From JAJEFO01 sp022819605 (GTDB taxonomy: Bacteria > Pseudomonadota > Alphaproteobacteria > Rhodobacterales > Rhodobacteraceae): DNA of 64,000 nucleotides. The stretch spans positions 1,240,001-1,304,000 of the forward strand of contig OZ244901.1 of NCBI GenBank assembly GCA_965221545.1, in the 5' to 3' direction. How positions within the stretch are numbered: position 1 is the first letter of the stretch; each line of letters begins with the position of its first letter. A model generated the notes under the pieces. It saw nothing but the letters and a program-made list of their open reading frames with translations, did not search any database and was not told the DNA's origin. A program made the translations under genes and the position numbers. This document shows, piece by piece, positions 26,799 to 35,558 of the stretch.

Positions 26799-27986
26799 TC
26801 AGCCCGGTTCTCTCAGCCAGCCATCGGCGAAGATGACGCCCTCGCAGCCGGAGAATCGGGCGATGCGGGTGATCTCCGCCTCGATCCGATCCAGCCGGCC
26901 GCGGCTGGGGCGGACCTCTGCTTCGGGCCAGTAGGCGGTGACGGCGAGCATTTGCGGCGTGCCTGTGCGCTTCATGTCGATGCGCCCGATCAGGCGGTCG
27001 CGCTCGATGACAGGGAATACGTAATAGCCATAGCGGCGACGGGCAGACGGGACGAAGATCTCGATCCGGAAGTGGAACCCGAACAGCCGTTCGGCACGGT
27101 TTCGGTTCCGGAGTGCGGGATCGAACGGGCTGAGAATCCGTACGCCGCCGGAAATGGCGGCGGATGGCCGGTCCACGATATCCGGCCGGGCGAAGGACTT
27201 GCGCGGCTTGCCGTCGATGCCCTCCACTTCGATCTCGATCAATCGGGAGCCGAGATTCGCCTGGCACCAGTCACGTGCCTGTTCCGGACGCACGAGGTCC
27301 CAGAAGCCTGCGATCTCGCCCGAGGTCCCGAAGCCCAGGCGATCGAGCGCGGCATTGCAGGCCCAGTCGATGCTTTCAGCCTCGTCAGGCGTGTCCCCGC
27401 GGTGCCCGGCAGGTATCACGCGTTCCGTCAGGTCATAGACCTTCTGGAAACCCTCTCGCCGACAGACCGCGAGCCGGCCCGTTCGCCAGAGGAATTCGAG
27501 CGCTGCCTTTGAGGGGTTCCACTCCCACCATCCGCCGCTGGAGCGGGTCTCGTCCTCGCCGACTTCGCGGGCCATGCAGGGGCCGTTCGCGGCGATCCGA
27601 TCGAGGGTTGCGTCAAGCTTCCGCTCGAAATCCTCGCCGTGCCACTTGCGCCAATGTGTGGCGAGACGCGCCTGCTCTCGGCGGAACATCAGGTGCCAGT
27701 GTGGAAAGAAGGCGGTCGGAATGATCGAAGCGTCGTGTGTCCAGTGCTCGAAAACGGTTCGGTGGCGATGAAGAAGCGGGGTGAGGTGCTTCGGCCTGTA
27801 TGGGCGCGACCGCGCCGACAGGATCATGTGATGGGCGCGCTCGACGGTCGAGATGCTGTCGACCTGTACGAAACCGAGCCGATCAATCAGATCCGGCAAT
27901 GCGAGCCCGGATGCGCTCCGGTCAAGCGCGTGGGAAGCAAGGAAGCGGTTGCGGGCCTGGGCATTGGACAATCGGGGAAGGGACAT
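26799..27986 (-). CDS. YcaQ/AlkX-type winged-helix DNA glycosylase
   Basis: A 395-residue protein of the HTH_42 (YcaQ) family. The N-terminal ARNRFLASHALD and DLIDRLGFVQVDSI lead to the winged-helix region. YcaQ motifs follow: HWTHDASIIP and FDPALRNRNRAERLFGFHFR. In E. coli the orthologue is a DNA glycosylase that unhooks interstrand crosslinks; the same role is inferred here. The start at 27986 is chosen at MSLPRLSNAQA; a longer frame to 28052 is unlikely. It is followed on the other strand by an IS5 element and flanked by pseudogenes. Confidence 0.75.
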   Translation of the reverse strand: MSLPRLSNAQARNRFLASHALDRSASGLALPDLIDRLGFVQVDSISTVERAHHMILSARSRPYRPKHLTPLLHRHRTVFEHWTHDASIIPTAFFPHWHLMFRREQARLATHWRKWHGEDFERKLDATLDRIAANGPCMAREVGEDETRSSGGWWEWNPSKAALEFLWRTGRLAVCRREGFQKVYDLTERVIPAGHRGDTPDEAESIDWACNAALDRLGFGTSGEIAGFWDLVRPEQARDWCQANLGSRLIEIEVEGIDGKPRKSFARPDIVDRPSAAISGGVRILSPFDPALRNRNRAERLFGFHFRIEIFVPSARRRYGYYVFPVIERDRLIGRIDMKRTGTPQMLAVTAYWPEAEVRPSRGRLDRIEAEITRIARFSGCEGVIFADGWLREPG

Positions 27987-28084
27987 GTGCGCCGGGATAT
28001 CGCAACTGGCGCCCCGTGTGAACTGTGGAGGCGGCCTGATGACCCGCTGCAAGAGCGGTGTCCAAGGTTGGACACGAAGCTGTC

Positions 28085-29048
28085 TCAGAGCTTGACCTGA
28101 AAGTTGAGTGGTCTCCCCAAATGTGGCACTTCCCAGTGGTCACCACACCAAACAGGGAGGGCCGCATGGCTTGGAATGAGACCACTCAGGAGCAGTATAG
28201 ACGACCGATGGTCAGATATGAAACCGATTTGACGGATGCCGAATGGTCCGTGATCGAACCGCTCATCCCGCCTCCTTCAAGGATGGGGCGCCCCCGCATG
28301 CTCGACATGCGGGAGGTCTTCAACGGGATCCAGTTCATGCTCGGGACGGGATGCCAGTGGCGAGCGATTCCCAAGTGCTTTCCGCCGTTTACGTCAATCC
28401 AGAACCATTTCTACGCGTGGTGCCGCACGGGCGTTCTGGAACGGATGCTGGACGCCCTGCGCGCCCTTGCGCGCGATCTCGCGGGCCGTTCGGAGGAGCC
28501 GACGGCGGCCGCGATCGACAGCCAGACGGTGAAGACCACGGAGAGCGGCGGGCCGTCGGGGTACGATGCCGGAAAGAGGGTGAAGGGCCGGAAGCGCCAC
28601 ATCACGGTGGACGTGGAGGGGTTCCCGATCGTGATCGCGGTCCACGAGGCCTCGGTGCAGGACCGGGACGGCGCTCCGGACGTGATCCTGGGGATGCTCG
28701 AGAAGGCACCGCAGGTGACGAAACTGTGGGCGGACGGCGGCTACGCGGGACCGAAGCTGGAAGCGGCGCTGGCCGTGCACGGCCTCGGTTCGGTCCTCGA
28801 AATCGTGCCCAGGCCCAAGAAAACAAGGGGGTTCACCGTCCTCTATCGCCGGTGGGTGGTGGAGCGGACTTTCGCCTGGATGTCACGATGCAGGCGTCTG
28901 GCGAAGGACCACGAGCGGAGCCTGGAGAGCTCCGTGGCCTGGGCGCAGCTTGCCGCCTGCCGGTTCCTGACGAGACGGGTGGCGCGGGAGATAACGCCAT
29001 GAAATACAATAACATAATCAAATCAAAGACTTATGATTCAAGCTCTAA
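28085..29048 (+). mobile_element. IS5-family insertion sequence
   Basis: Approximate ends are set by imperfect inverted repeats: TCAGAGCTTGA at 28085-28095 and TCAAGCTCTAA at 29038-29048 (10 of 11 match). One transposase gene fills the interval. Target duplication is not clear. The right end abuts repeat copy C. Confidence 0.65.
28166..29002 (+). CDS. IS5-family transposase
   Basis: A 278-residue DDE transposase of the IS5 (IS427-like) group: N-terminal DLTDAEWSVIEPLIPPP, AAIDSQTVKTTESGGPSGYDAGKRVKGRKRH (first Asp), LWADGGYAGPKL (second Asp) and VVERTFAWMSRCRRL (Glu). The start at 28166 follows AGGGAGGGCC; the frame extending left to 28058 enters the IS end. It appears intact. Confidence 0.85.
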   Translation: MAWNETTQEQYRRPMVRYETDLTDAEWSVIEPLIPPPSRMGRPRMLDMREVFNGIQFMLGTGCQWRAIPKCFPPFTSIQNHFYAWCRTGVLERMLDALRALARDLAGRSEEPTAAAIDSQTVKTTESGGPSGYDAGKRVKGRKRHITVDVEGFPIVIAVHEASVQDRDGAPDVILGMLEKAPQVTKLWADGGYAGPKLEAALAVHGLGSVLEIVPRPKKTRGFTVLYRRWVVERTFAWMSRCRRLAKDHERSLESSVAWAQLAACRFLTRRVAREITP

Positions 29049-29225
29049 GTCTTCGATGCGCTGTCTCAGACGGTCTGAGTGCGGCCTCTCTTCACGATCT
29101 TCTTGCGACTTGTGGAATGTCTTGGCCGCCTGCCGGCCAAAGGCCCAGCATTCGTTGACCTTTCCGCGTTCCCCGCATTGAGCCCTGCCCATTGACGTCA
29201 TTAAGCCGGAATCGTTCGATTTCAT
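29031..29225 (-). CDS. Small ORF of the dispersed repeat family (copy C)
   Basis: A 64-residue frame starting at an ATG with AAGGA six to eight bases upstream: MKSNDSGLMTSMGRAQ, then CGERGKVNECWAFGRQAA and HKSQEDREERPHSDRLRQ. The cysteine pattern and helical tail recur in other copies (copy B reads CGECGKIKEC), so this is the best-preserved reading frame of the family. Its last residues come from the IS5 end. No product is known; it could be a remnant of a longer zinc-binding protein. Confidence 0.35.
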   Translation of the reverse strand: MKSNDSGLMTSMGRAQCGERGKVNECWAFGRQAAKTFHKSQEDREERPHSDRLRQRIEDLELES

Positions 29226-29320
29226 GGGGTTGTCCTTCCCTGTCCGGTCCTGACGCCCGTGTCGCCGGTCGGCCGACGACCGTCTGTGAGCGTTCCGCCA
29301 AGCCGTGATGGCCGAGTCAG
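29098..29320 (-). repeat. Dispersed repeat, copy C
   Basis: Begins GATCTTCTTGCGACTTGTGG and aligns with copy D over about 220 bp, including CCAGCATTCGTTGACCTTTC and CGCCCGTGTCGCCGGTCGG. Copies A and B match only the first 100-130 bp. Confidence 0.6.
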
Positions 29321-29867
29321 CCAAAATTGACGACCGGCGGGAACAATGGGAAATCCCCGAGGATGCGCGATCTTTGCAGAAAGGCGCGCTAATCCTCCGG
29401 TGTCGCGGTATCCGGCCAATGCCCCACAAAACGAGTGAAGCAACCTTTCCCTCCCTCAGATGTCTCATCTCCACCTTTGGCAGCAATTCCCTGATCTGCA
29501 AGACTTCGTAGTGGCGCAGGCCCAGTTCCGATACACATTGGTCGGTCGTAAATAGCCCCTGTCATCACATTGAAACGCTCCCGACCGTCAGACCGGGGCA
29601 GAACTGGATGCGGTTGCCTGGCACCGACTGGGCGAGCTCTCCGGAAAACACCGGACTGGCGGCTGGCTGAAGACGAACGCGACCGGATCGCCCGGAAACC
29701 GGTCCTTTCGGCAATGTCGGTTGCGGCAGCGGCCAGGCGCTTCCACGGCGCGACGGAACACCTGCCGACAATGGAACGATCATTCCGTTTGGTCGCAGAG
29801 CTCCGGAGCGGCGCGTCAAGCCTCGGATTCGCGAAATCATGCATTTTATCATGCAGTCGTTGCATTT
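29321..29867. other. Non-coding stretch ahead of the second duplicated block
   Basis: No gene is supported up to about 29690. From there the sequence copies 17979 onward (GGAAACCGGTCCTTTCGGCA at 29696). Confidence 0.4.
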
Positions 29868-30040
29868 GCCTCCTGAGCCATCATGAACGGCGTGCCGGTG
29901 CCCGTGGTCTCCCGGCTCTTGGGACATCGAAACATGAGAAGGCATTGCGCTGCGTCCACCTGGACGACCGCGACATCCGCGCGGCGGCGGAGCGGATCGG
30001 GCAGGAGATGGACGGGCTGACCGAAGGCAAGGGGGCCTGA
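29868..30040 (+). pseudogene. Tyrosine recombinase C-terminal fragment, copy 2
   Basis: Same structure as the fragment at 18219: AS-stop-AIMNGVPVPVVSRLLGH, a frameshift, then ALRCVHLDDRDIRAAAERIG. Both the stop and the frameshift are shared, so decay preceded the duplication. Confidence 0.7.
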
Positions 30041-30181
30041 CCTTCGGCAGGCAGGCAGGTGCCGGCATGGGCAGACCCGGTCACGGCTCGATGTCCCCCG
30101 GTTCCGGGACGCCCCCGTGTCCGCGGCGGGGCGCGCCATCCGTGATCGCGCGCGCCGGGACTGTCTTCGCCTTGCGCCGCC

Positions 30182-30813
30182 TCAGAACTCCTTCCGGAAC
30201 TCCGCGCCGACCGTGTCGTCCGAGATGAACATGCGCGTGTTCCGCCAGCTCCGCGACAGCGTCCCGGAGAGCGACTCCGCGTCCGCGCCGCCGTCCGTGA
30301 AGGACCGTGACGCCTGCGCGTCGAGCGCCCACGGACCGTCCCGCCAGGACAGCCCGAGCCCGGCCTCGATGCCCGACTCCCCCGTGATGTCCCCGCCCTC
30401 GCCGAAGAGTGACAGGGACGGCGAAAGCGACAGCGTCGGCGTCGGCGCGAAGGTGCCTGCCCAGCCGAGCCGCAGCCGCCATGTCTCGCCCTCGGCAGCG
30501 GCGAGCCCGTCGGCTGCGTCCGAGGACATGCGCTGCCAGAAGGCGTCCCCCGACACGCTTCCGTCAGTCCATCCCGCGCCGGCGAAGAGCCATTCGGTCC
30601 CGGTCTCCATCGGGGCGGACCGCTCCGGCGCGAGGGACAGGTCGCCCGTTCCCGCGCCCAGCGCCGCCCACGTGCCGTGGATCGCGGCGTAGGGCACGAC
30701 GGCAAGCGTGTCCGTCTCCGCCACGTAGCCGCGGGAGTCGCTTTCCGCCGTGTCGGTCACGGCCATCACGCCGAGCAGCAGCCCGTCGCCCCGGTCGAGG
30801 TCCGCGCCGAGCA
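30182..30813 (-). pseudogene. Truncated adhesin barrel, copy of the end of 18535-22257
   Basis: About 211 residues almost identical to the last part of the Calx-beta adhesin, ending FRKEF. The N-terminal Calx-beta repeats and signal peptide are gone; upstream the frame runs directly into the palindrome (MLRATFKHMLGADL). Without a signal it cannot be exported. Confidence 0.8.
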
Positions 30814-30847
30814 TGTGCTTAAATGTTGCGCGCAACATTTAAGCACA
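30814..30847. repeat. 34-bp perfect palindrome at the adhesin-ISNCY junction
   Basis: TGTGCTTAAATGTTGCG is followed immediately by its exact reverse complement CGCAACATTTAAGCACA. It is AT-richer than either neighbour and sits exactly where the adhesin copy ends and the transposase remnant starts. It may be two IS ends joined head to head. Confidence 0.85.
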
Positions 30848-31833
30848 AAGCCGTGCTCGTCCTCCAGGATGCAGACCGGGACGCCGAGTTCCACCGGGCA
30901 TCCCGCCTTGCCCTTCGAGATCCAGCGCGTGTGCGGCTCGAAGATCGAGAACACCTTCTCCTCATGGGGGATCGTCTCGCCCTTGAGCAGGCGGCGGTCG
31001 ACCTGCTCGATCTGGCGCCTGGCATGCGACAGGAAGCCCTCGATCTCCTCGATCGTCCACGCCGAGGCGCCGTTCGCGGCGAGCGCGGGCAGGCTTCCCT
31101 CGACGCGCAGCACGAGTTCCCGGCAGCGGTCGAGATACGCGACCACCCGTTCCGGGCTGGCGCGCCGGGTCGACCGGACCGTGTTGAAGAGCTTCCGAAC
31201 CGACTTCAACAGATGCTTCCACTGGCGCCAGCCGGGAACGTCGTTCTCCGTCGCCGCACGGCCCGTCACGCGGATCAGGCAGCGCATCGCGTCCCGCAGG
31301 AGGCTGACGTCCGTGGGAAAGTGGACGTCGGTCTCGGCCACGAAGGAGTCAACGCGCCCGCGCAAGGGCGCGCCAGGCTTTTTTCCCGCGACCGCATGGC
31401 CGCTCTCCACTATCAGCCTGTTGACCTCGACCAGGAGCTTCGGGTTCAGGAGGCTCACGTTGTCCACCAGCGTCTGGTACTTGTAGCGGTGCTCGTCCCA
31501 GATGTCCGCGTGGCCAAGGAACCGGCGCAGCGTCTTGTGCTGGTTCGCCAGTTCATGGAGGCGGTCGAAGTCGCAGCCCAGCCCCTGCTTGACCACCCCC
31601 ATCACGAAGATCCGCCACATCTCCATGCCCGGACGCCCGACCGTCCGGTCCACGCACGGAAGCATGTGCTCCTCCATGAGCGCGAACAGCCGCTCGCGGA
31701 AGATCTCGTCGGAATACAGGTGCTGGAGCCCGATGAGCAGCGCGGGAATGTCGTCCCTGGACCTGAGGTCCAGCTCGATGCTCTCGATGCCGACCTCGCC
31801 GAGTTCCGGTTGCGGATCGTGCGTCTTTCTCAT
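30848..31833 (-). pseudogene. ISNCY-family transposase, 3'-truncated
   Basis: About 328 residues matching the N-terminal two-thirds of ISNCY-type transposases: MRKTHDPQPELGEVGIESI, LYSDEIFRERLFALMEEHM, GRPGMEMWRIFVMGVVKQG, DNVSLLNPKLLVEVN and RGRVDSFVAETDVHFPTD. Members I know are about 450-480 residues; here the frame enters the palindrome after ILEDEHGFVL, so the C-terminal catalytic part is lost. The start is an ATG after GAGGCAGGC. The far IS end was not found. It also separates the methyltransferase-HNH remnant from its upstream part. Confidence 0.75.
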
Positions 31834-31939
31834 GCCTGCCTCGCGAAGAATTGCGGAATTCGGCCCGAATCGCGCCCGAACGGCCCGAATCCGGCCCTTC
31901 CTGTTGGATCTTCGATCCGAGGATGCCCGGATTCATCAA

Positions 31940-32389
31940 ATGGAGTCAATGTCTTGCGGGATTCTCGGCGGACACTACCTAAGCCCGTCTCGGCAGTGGA
32001 CAGGAATAGACATAGACCCGGTTTCCGAAACGGAGACGGAAAAGAGATTACACGAGTCAGCCGGACTCATTCAGACGGTTGCATCCGTAACTGTCCGAAA
32101 GTCGCTCAAGCGCAAAGACATTCCGCCCGTATCATCGGACAAGATGCGAACGGTTCTATGGAACCAGAAGGGCAAACGCTGCGCCAATCCGTATTGCGAT
32201 TCAGACGGCCTCCGTGCCGTCGATCTGCACCTCGATCATCGCATTCCCCGCGTAAGGGGCGGTGAAGATGACCAGTCCAACCGAATAGGGTTATGCGGAA
32301 ACTGCAACACGCGGAAAGGCGCGAAGGCATGGGGCCTGTTTCTCGATCAGGAACGCGCCAAGCAACCCCACCCAACAGTGGGGGAATGA
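31940..32389 (+). pseudogene. DNA methyltransferase-HNH fusion, C-terminal fragment
   Basis: The fragment starts with RQWTGIDIDPVS, the segment that follows motif I in beta-class DNA methyltransferases. A linker leads to an HNH nuclease domain: CANPYCDSDG, LHLDHRIPRVRGG and NRIGLCGNCNTRKGAKAW (four Cys around LDH). Such methyltransferase-HNH fusions occur in phage and restriction contexts. Upstream of RQW the frame breaks (AGFSADTT-stop-ARLG in another frame), and the catalytic part is missing next to the ISNCY remnant. I read it as a truncated gene. The HNH domain alone could still be made from an internal ATG near 32143; this is not shown. Confidence 0.6.
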
Positions 32390-32414
32390 CACGTCCGCCA
32401 TTGCCAGACACCCT

Positions 32415-32972
32415 TCATGAATCACGATCCGATGGTAGAAATGGGCTGTCAACAAACACTTTCAATTCCCGATTGTAATCATCACCACAAGCATCCGTTT
32501 CTATTATCGCATAGCTCTGAGTTTCATGAAATGACCCAGCTTCGACATCAAACCTCACAAAGTCGTAGGCCGCAATACCTTCACAAGCAGTTCCTGCCGT
32601 CCCCGCAACGTACATCAACCGGACGACATTCTCGGTTTCTTGCTCGATTCCAAGAAATCTCGCAGATTCTGCTGAACCCTGCTTCCCAAAAACATCAACC
32701 AGATGAACATGATTTCCGGTCCAGTCCATCAACACTCCTGCAACTGAAGATACACTGAAATGGTGCTTCACAACTTCAATGTGCCATTCATCCTGTCCCG
32801 GCAAGCCCTCCAAATATTCATAAAAGTCCCGGATTTCGCTTTCTTTTGAATATATTGCCTTAGGTTCGGCATTCCCGCCGTTCTCGTCGGGAGAATTAGC
32901 GTCATCGGTCTGGCCACACGACAAAAGTGCAAGAGCGCAAATTGCCATTAAGGCGAGTGCAGTTCGATTCAT
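32415..32972 (-). CDS. Lipoprotein of unknown function
   Basis: A 185-residue lipoprotein: signal MNRTALALMAICALALLSC (lipobox LLSC), acidic linker (GQTDDANSPDENGG), then a soluble domain with two internal cysteine pairs (AGTACEG, TDACGDD). AAGGAG lies upstream; it is better spaced for a GTG at 32975, which would add one Met, so the start is uncertain by one codon. It lies in a lower-GC stretch with two other secreted proteins. No family is recognised. Confidence 0.65.
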   Translation of the reverse strand: MNRTALALMAICALALLSCGQTDDANSPDENGGNAEPKAIYSKESEIRDFYEYLEGLPGQDEWHIEVVKHHFSVSSVAGVLMDWTGNHVHLVDVFGKQGSAESARFLGIEQETENVVRLMYVAGTAGTACEGIAAYDFVRFDVEAGSFHETQSYAIIETDACGDDYNRELKVFVDSPFLPSDRDS

Positions 32973-33011
32973 CACTTTAGAGTCTCCTTCTGGATTGCCG
33001 GACGCACGTGG

Positions 33012-33872
33012 TCAGAAACCGAAGTCACCAAGCCATTCATCCGTGACCACGTCGATTAACGTTTGGGTGGTCTGATCTATCATATGGTCGGCCACGTCCT
33101 CGACGAATGTGTTCTCTCGTGGCTGGTGGGTGGTCATCTGCGTTTGTTGTCGCGGCTGGGTTGTGGTTCGCGTCTGCTGGTTCGGCTGGCTGGTTGTTTT
33201 GCGGCTGGCTGTTGGTGTTGGGTTCGATTTGCCTGGGTTCGCGCTGTTGGCGTCGCAAAGGCGGGCGGCAAGTTCCGCCATTGCGGTCGCTCCGGCTAGG
33301 TTGAATTTTCTCTGGATGAAGCCCTTTTGTCCGTGGCTGGAAAATGTCGCGGTGCGACCGCGCATGATTGCATCTATCAACGCGATGCGGTTTTTCCTGC
33401 TGGTGAAAGTCGCGAACTCGTCGTCGTGGTTGGTTAGTTGAAGGGTGCGGTTTCCGATGTCGATTTGTGAGGTCGCGTTCGGATTTAGCGGCTCGGATGA
33501 GAGGACTTTGACTCCGGCTTTGTCGGGGTCGTTTTGGGCGTATGTAATGCCCAGCGCCTCGTCAGTTTGCCACGCATCAGCCTCTGGATTGTAGGCCCAT
33601 GTGAACGCGCCGCATTCTCGTTCTTCGCGTAGTTCTCTGTTTTCTACAAAGTCAAATTTGAATTTGATTTGTGTTGACCAAAATTTTTCATTGGTGACCA
33701 CGACGGAAATGTCCGTGTATCGGTCAACTGTCGCTGTTGTCGGTTGTTCGCTTGCTTCTGCGGTTTCTGTGGTGGTGCCTGGGTCGCCTAGAACACCCGG
33801 TATGTCGGCGGCGTGTGCAAGATTGACCGCGCCGCAAAGCGCAAGCACAGAAGCAATTTTAGGTGTTCTCAT
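33012..33872 (-). CDS. Secreted protein with Thr/Gln-rich linker
   Basis: A 286-residue protein with a Sec signal peptide (IASVLALCGAVNLAHA-AD). A folded domain (about 45-205) contains DISVVVTNEKFWSTQIKFKF, an ERECGAFTW segment and a late KFNLAGATAMAELAARLC that resembles the end of small periplasmic domains. A low-complexity tail rich in Thr, Gln and Arg follows (QQTRTTTQPRQQTQ), then a short C-terminal helical end. The start at 33872 follows AGGGGATC. Its GC content is below neighbours. The function is unknown. Confidence 0.6.
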   Translation of the reverse strand: MRTPKIASVLALCGAVNLAHAADIPGVLGDPGTTTETAEASEQPTTATVDRYTDISVVVTNEKFWSTQIKFKFDFVENRELREERECGAFTWAYNPEADAWQTDEALGITYAQNDPDKAGVKVLSSEPLNPNATSQIDIGNRTLQLTNHDDEFATFTSRKNRIALIDAIMRGRTATFSSHGQKGFIQRKFNLAGATAMAELAARLCDANSANPGKSNPTPTASRKTTSQPNQQTRTTTQPRQQTQMTTHQPRENTFVEDVADHMIDQTTQTLIDVVTDEWLGDFGF

Positions 33873-34388
33873 GTCGGATCCCCTGTTTCGTGCAGGATTG
33901 AACAAATCACCCAGCATGACAACCCTATGCGGCTAGCGAACGGACATCCCGTTGAACTGCGAAAGCGTTCCATGGGTAGTCACGCCGACTGCGTTGGTTC
34001 GGTGCAGTCCCTATAGACGCCAACGCCATCGGAGCGCGAGCACCGGGGGCTTATTCTGCGTTGAATCACCATTCCGCAACAATTTGTTGACCGAAGATCG
34101 AAAGTTGCTAAGCTGTGCAAGCCGAGCGGCTTAATGTGCTGAGAAGATCAGCGGTCGTGTATCCGCGCAGCATTGCGAAGGATCGGCCTAAAAACGGAAA
34201 AAGCCCCGCGCTGAGAGCAATCTTTGCGGAGCCTTTTCTCTTCCGAGTTCTGAGACGGACAATGCCCGATTCTAGGACTTCTGTCAAGCGATTCCTTCGG
34301 GATACATTGTCGGTTCTCTGAACCACCGAAGAACGATGTGCTATCAGGTGCTCACATATATAGAATCAGATCAAATAGGAAGGAATCC
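33873..34388. other. Gene-free stretch upstream of two divergent secreted-protein genes
   Basis: No coding region is supported over these 515 bp. It contains the weak terminator-like hairpin at 34203 and a GC-poor promoter-type region near 34350-34388. Nothing else is recognised. Confidence 0.4.
34203..34237. terminator. Possible bidirectional terminator-like hairpin
   Basis: GCCCCGC (34203-34209) pairs with GCGGAGC (34226-34232) except for one mismatch. An A-run lies to its left and CTTTT to its right. The stem is weak and the loop long, so the call is tentative. Confidence 0.3.
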
Positions 34389-34955
34389 ATGACGTCAATT
34401 GACCGACGAAACGTGATCAAAGCAGGTCTTATTGGAGCGTCGCTTTCGACATTGCCGATGAGCAATGCCGCAGCACAGTCTGGTAGAGTCGCTCACTCTG
34501 GGCACAGAGTGGTTTCCAGAGACAGTCGCGTATTTGGTCTTTCTTCCATGATAGTAACTGATCTCGAACGTGACGACATCCCTGAACCTACTAATGCTGA
34601 CAAAGTTGAACGCAATGGAGAATTGGATTATGTGACTCCTGTCGCGCGCCTCCTTGAGGCATCTTTCAACAATTCTCCTACTTCTCTGAATGATTTTACC
34701 GGCGAAGAATTCTATTCTGAAGTTGACAGGATTCTGGAAAATGAAAACAACGCGACACAGATTCTCATGCATCCTGACTCAAGATTCTATTGGGCTCAGG
34801 TAAATCCTTGGTTTCTGGTTGTCATCGTGCCCCGTGGGGCCGTGACATGGATCGCAGCTGGAGCTTCTATATGGACTCTTCGTCCATTTGTTGATGGATT
34901 TCTTGACGAAGCTGGTAGGGATGTATGGCGTTGGATGACGGACTTGCTCCCGTAG
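34389..34955 (+). CDS. Tat-exported small protein of unknown function
   Basis: A 188-residue protein with a twin-arginine signal (DRRNVIKAGLIGASLSTLP...NAAA). The rest is acidic with one near-C-terminal hydrophobic segment (WFLVVIVPRGAVTWIAAGAS) that may be membrane-associated. The start at 34389 follows AGGAAGGA, a strong ribosome binding site. No family is recognised. The base composition is lower-GC than flanks, which suggests recent transfer with the two secreted-protein genes to the left. Confidence 0.6.
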   Translation: MTSIDRRNVIKAGLIGASLSTLPMSNAAAQSGRVAHSGHRVVSRDSRVFGLSSMIVTDLERDDIPEPTNADKVERNGELDYVTPVARLLEASFNNSPTSLNDFTGEEFYSEVDRILENENNATQILMHPDSRFYWAQVNPWFLVVIVPRGAVTWIAAGASIWTLRPFVDGFLDEAGRDVWRWMTDLLP

Positions 34956-35558
34956 CGCAGTGAAGCGAGTTCGCGTTAGCCTCTTGGGCAGATTGAACGG
35001 TTCAGGTGGCTTGATTGTTGCGCAGGCTGCCAGAAACTTGATACAACTTTGTACTTGCCCGTACACCAAAAGTGATGAAACGAGGACCGGGGAGGTCCAT
35101 GATCTTCTTGCGTCTTGTGCAATGTCCTGGCCGCGTGCCGGCCAACGGCCCAGCATTCGCTGGCCTTTCCGGCCTCCCTGCACCAAGGTCCTCTTCGTCC
35201 CGTAATCGCGTCGCAATCGCTTGATTTCGAAGGTCTGTCCTTCGTTGTCTGGTCCTGGCGCCCGTGCCGCCGATCCGCCGCCGGCCGTCAGCGAGCGTTC
35301 TGCCGGCCCGCCGAGAATCGGAACGGTGCGCAATGCCGAACTCAGATACGGCAGGCATTTCCTCCCTTTCCCCGACCGACGTCACCACGCCGATCTTGAG
35401 CCTCACTGCCGGGCGGGCCGCCTTCGCCTTCCGGACGCCGCCGTCGCGCCGCGCGCCGCGAGGAGGCCGGGCGTGGCCGGGATCGGGTCGGCGACCGGGA
35501 TGTCCGGGGAGGGTCTTCCGGTCGCCGCTTCCGATCACGACAGAATGGAGACGGCATC
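34956..35558. other. Gene-free stretch with repeat copy D
   Basis: No gene is supported. Copy D of the dispersed repeat occupies about 35098-35320. From 35400 the sequence is very GC-rich and non-coding up to the small gene at 35559. Confidence 0.45.
35098..35320 (-). repeat. Dispersed repeat, copy D
   Basis: Begins CATGATCTTCTTGCGTCTTG and aligns with copy C throughout. The minus-strand reading frame gives CREAGKASECWAVGRHAA and TLHKTQED, equivalent to copy C, but without an ATG and with the frame broken downstream. Confidence 0.6.

Larger units (their letters stand above)
29690..30813. repeat. Duplicated block, copy 2
   Basis: Nearly identical to 17960-19168, covering the recombinase tail and the last 211 codons of the adhesin barrel. 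The match stops at CCGAGCATG, where a 34-bp palindrome and the ISNCY remnant begin. I infer that a second adhesin gene was cut down by IS-associated rearrangement. Confidence 0.8.
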
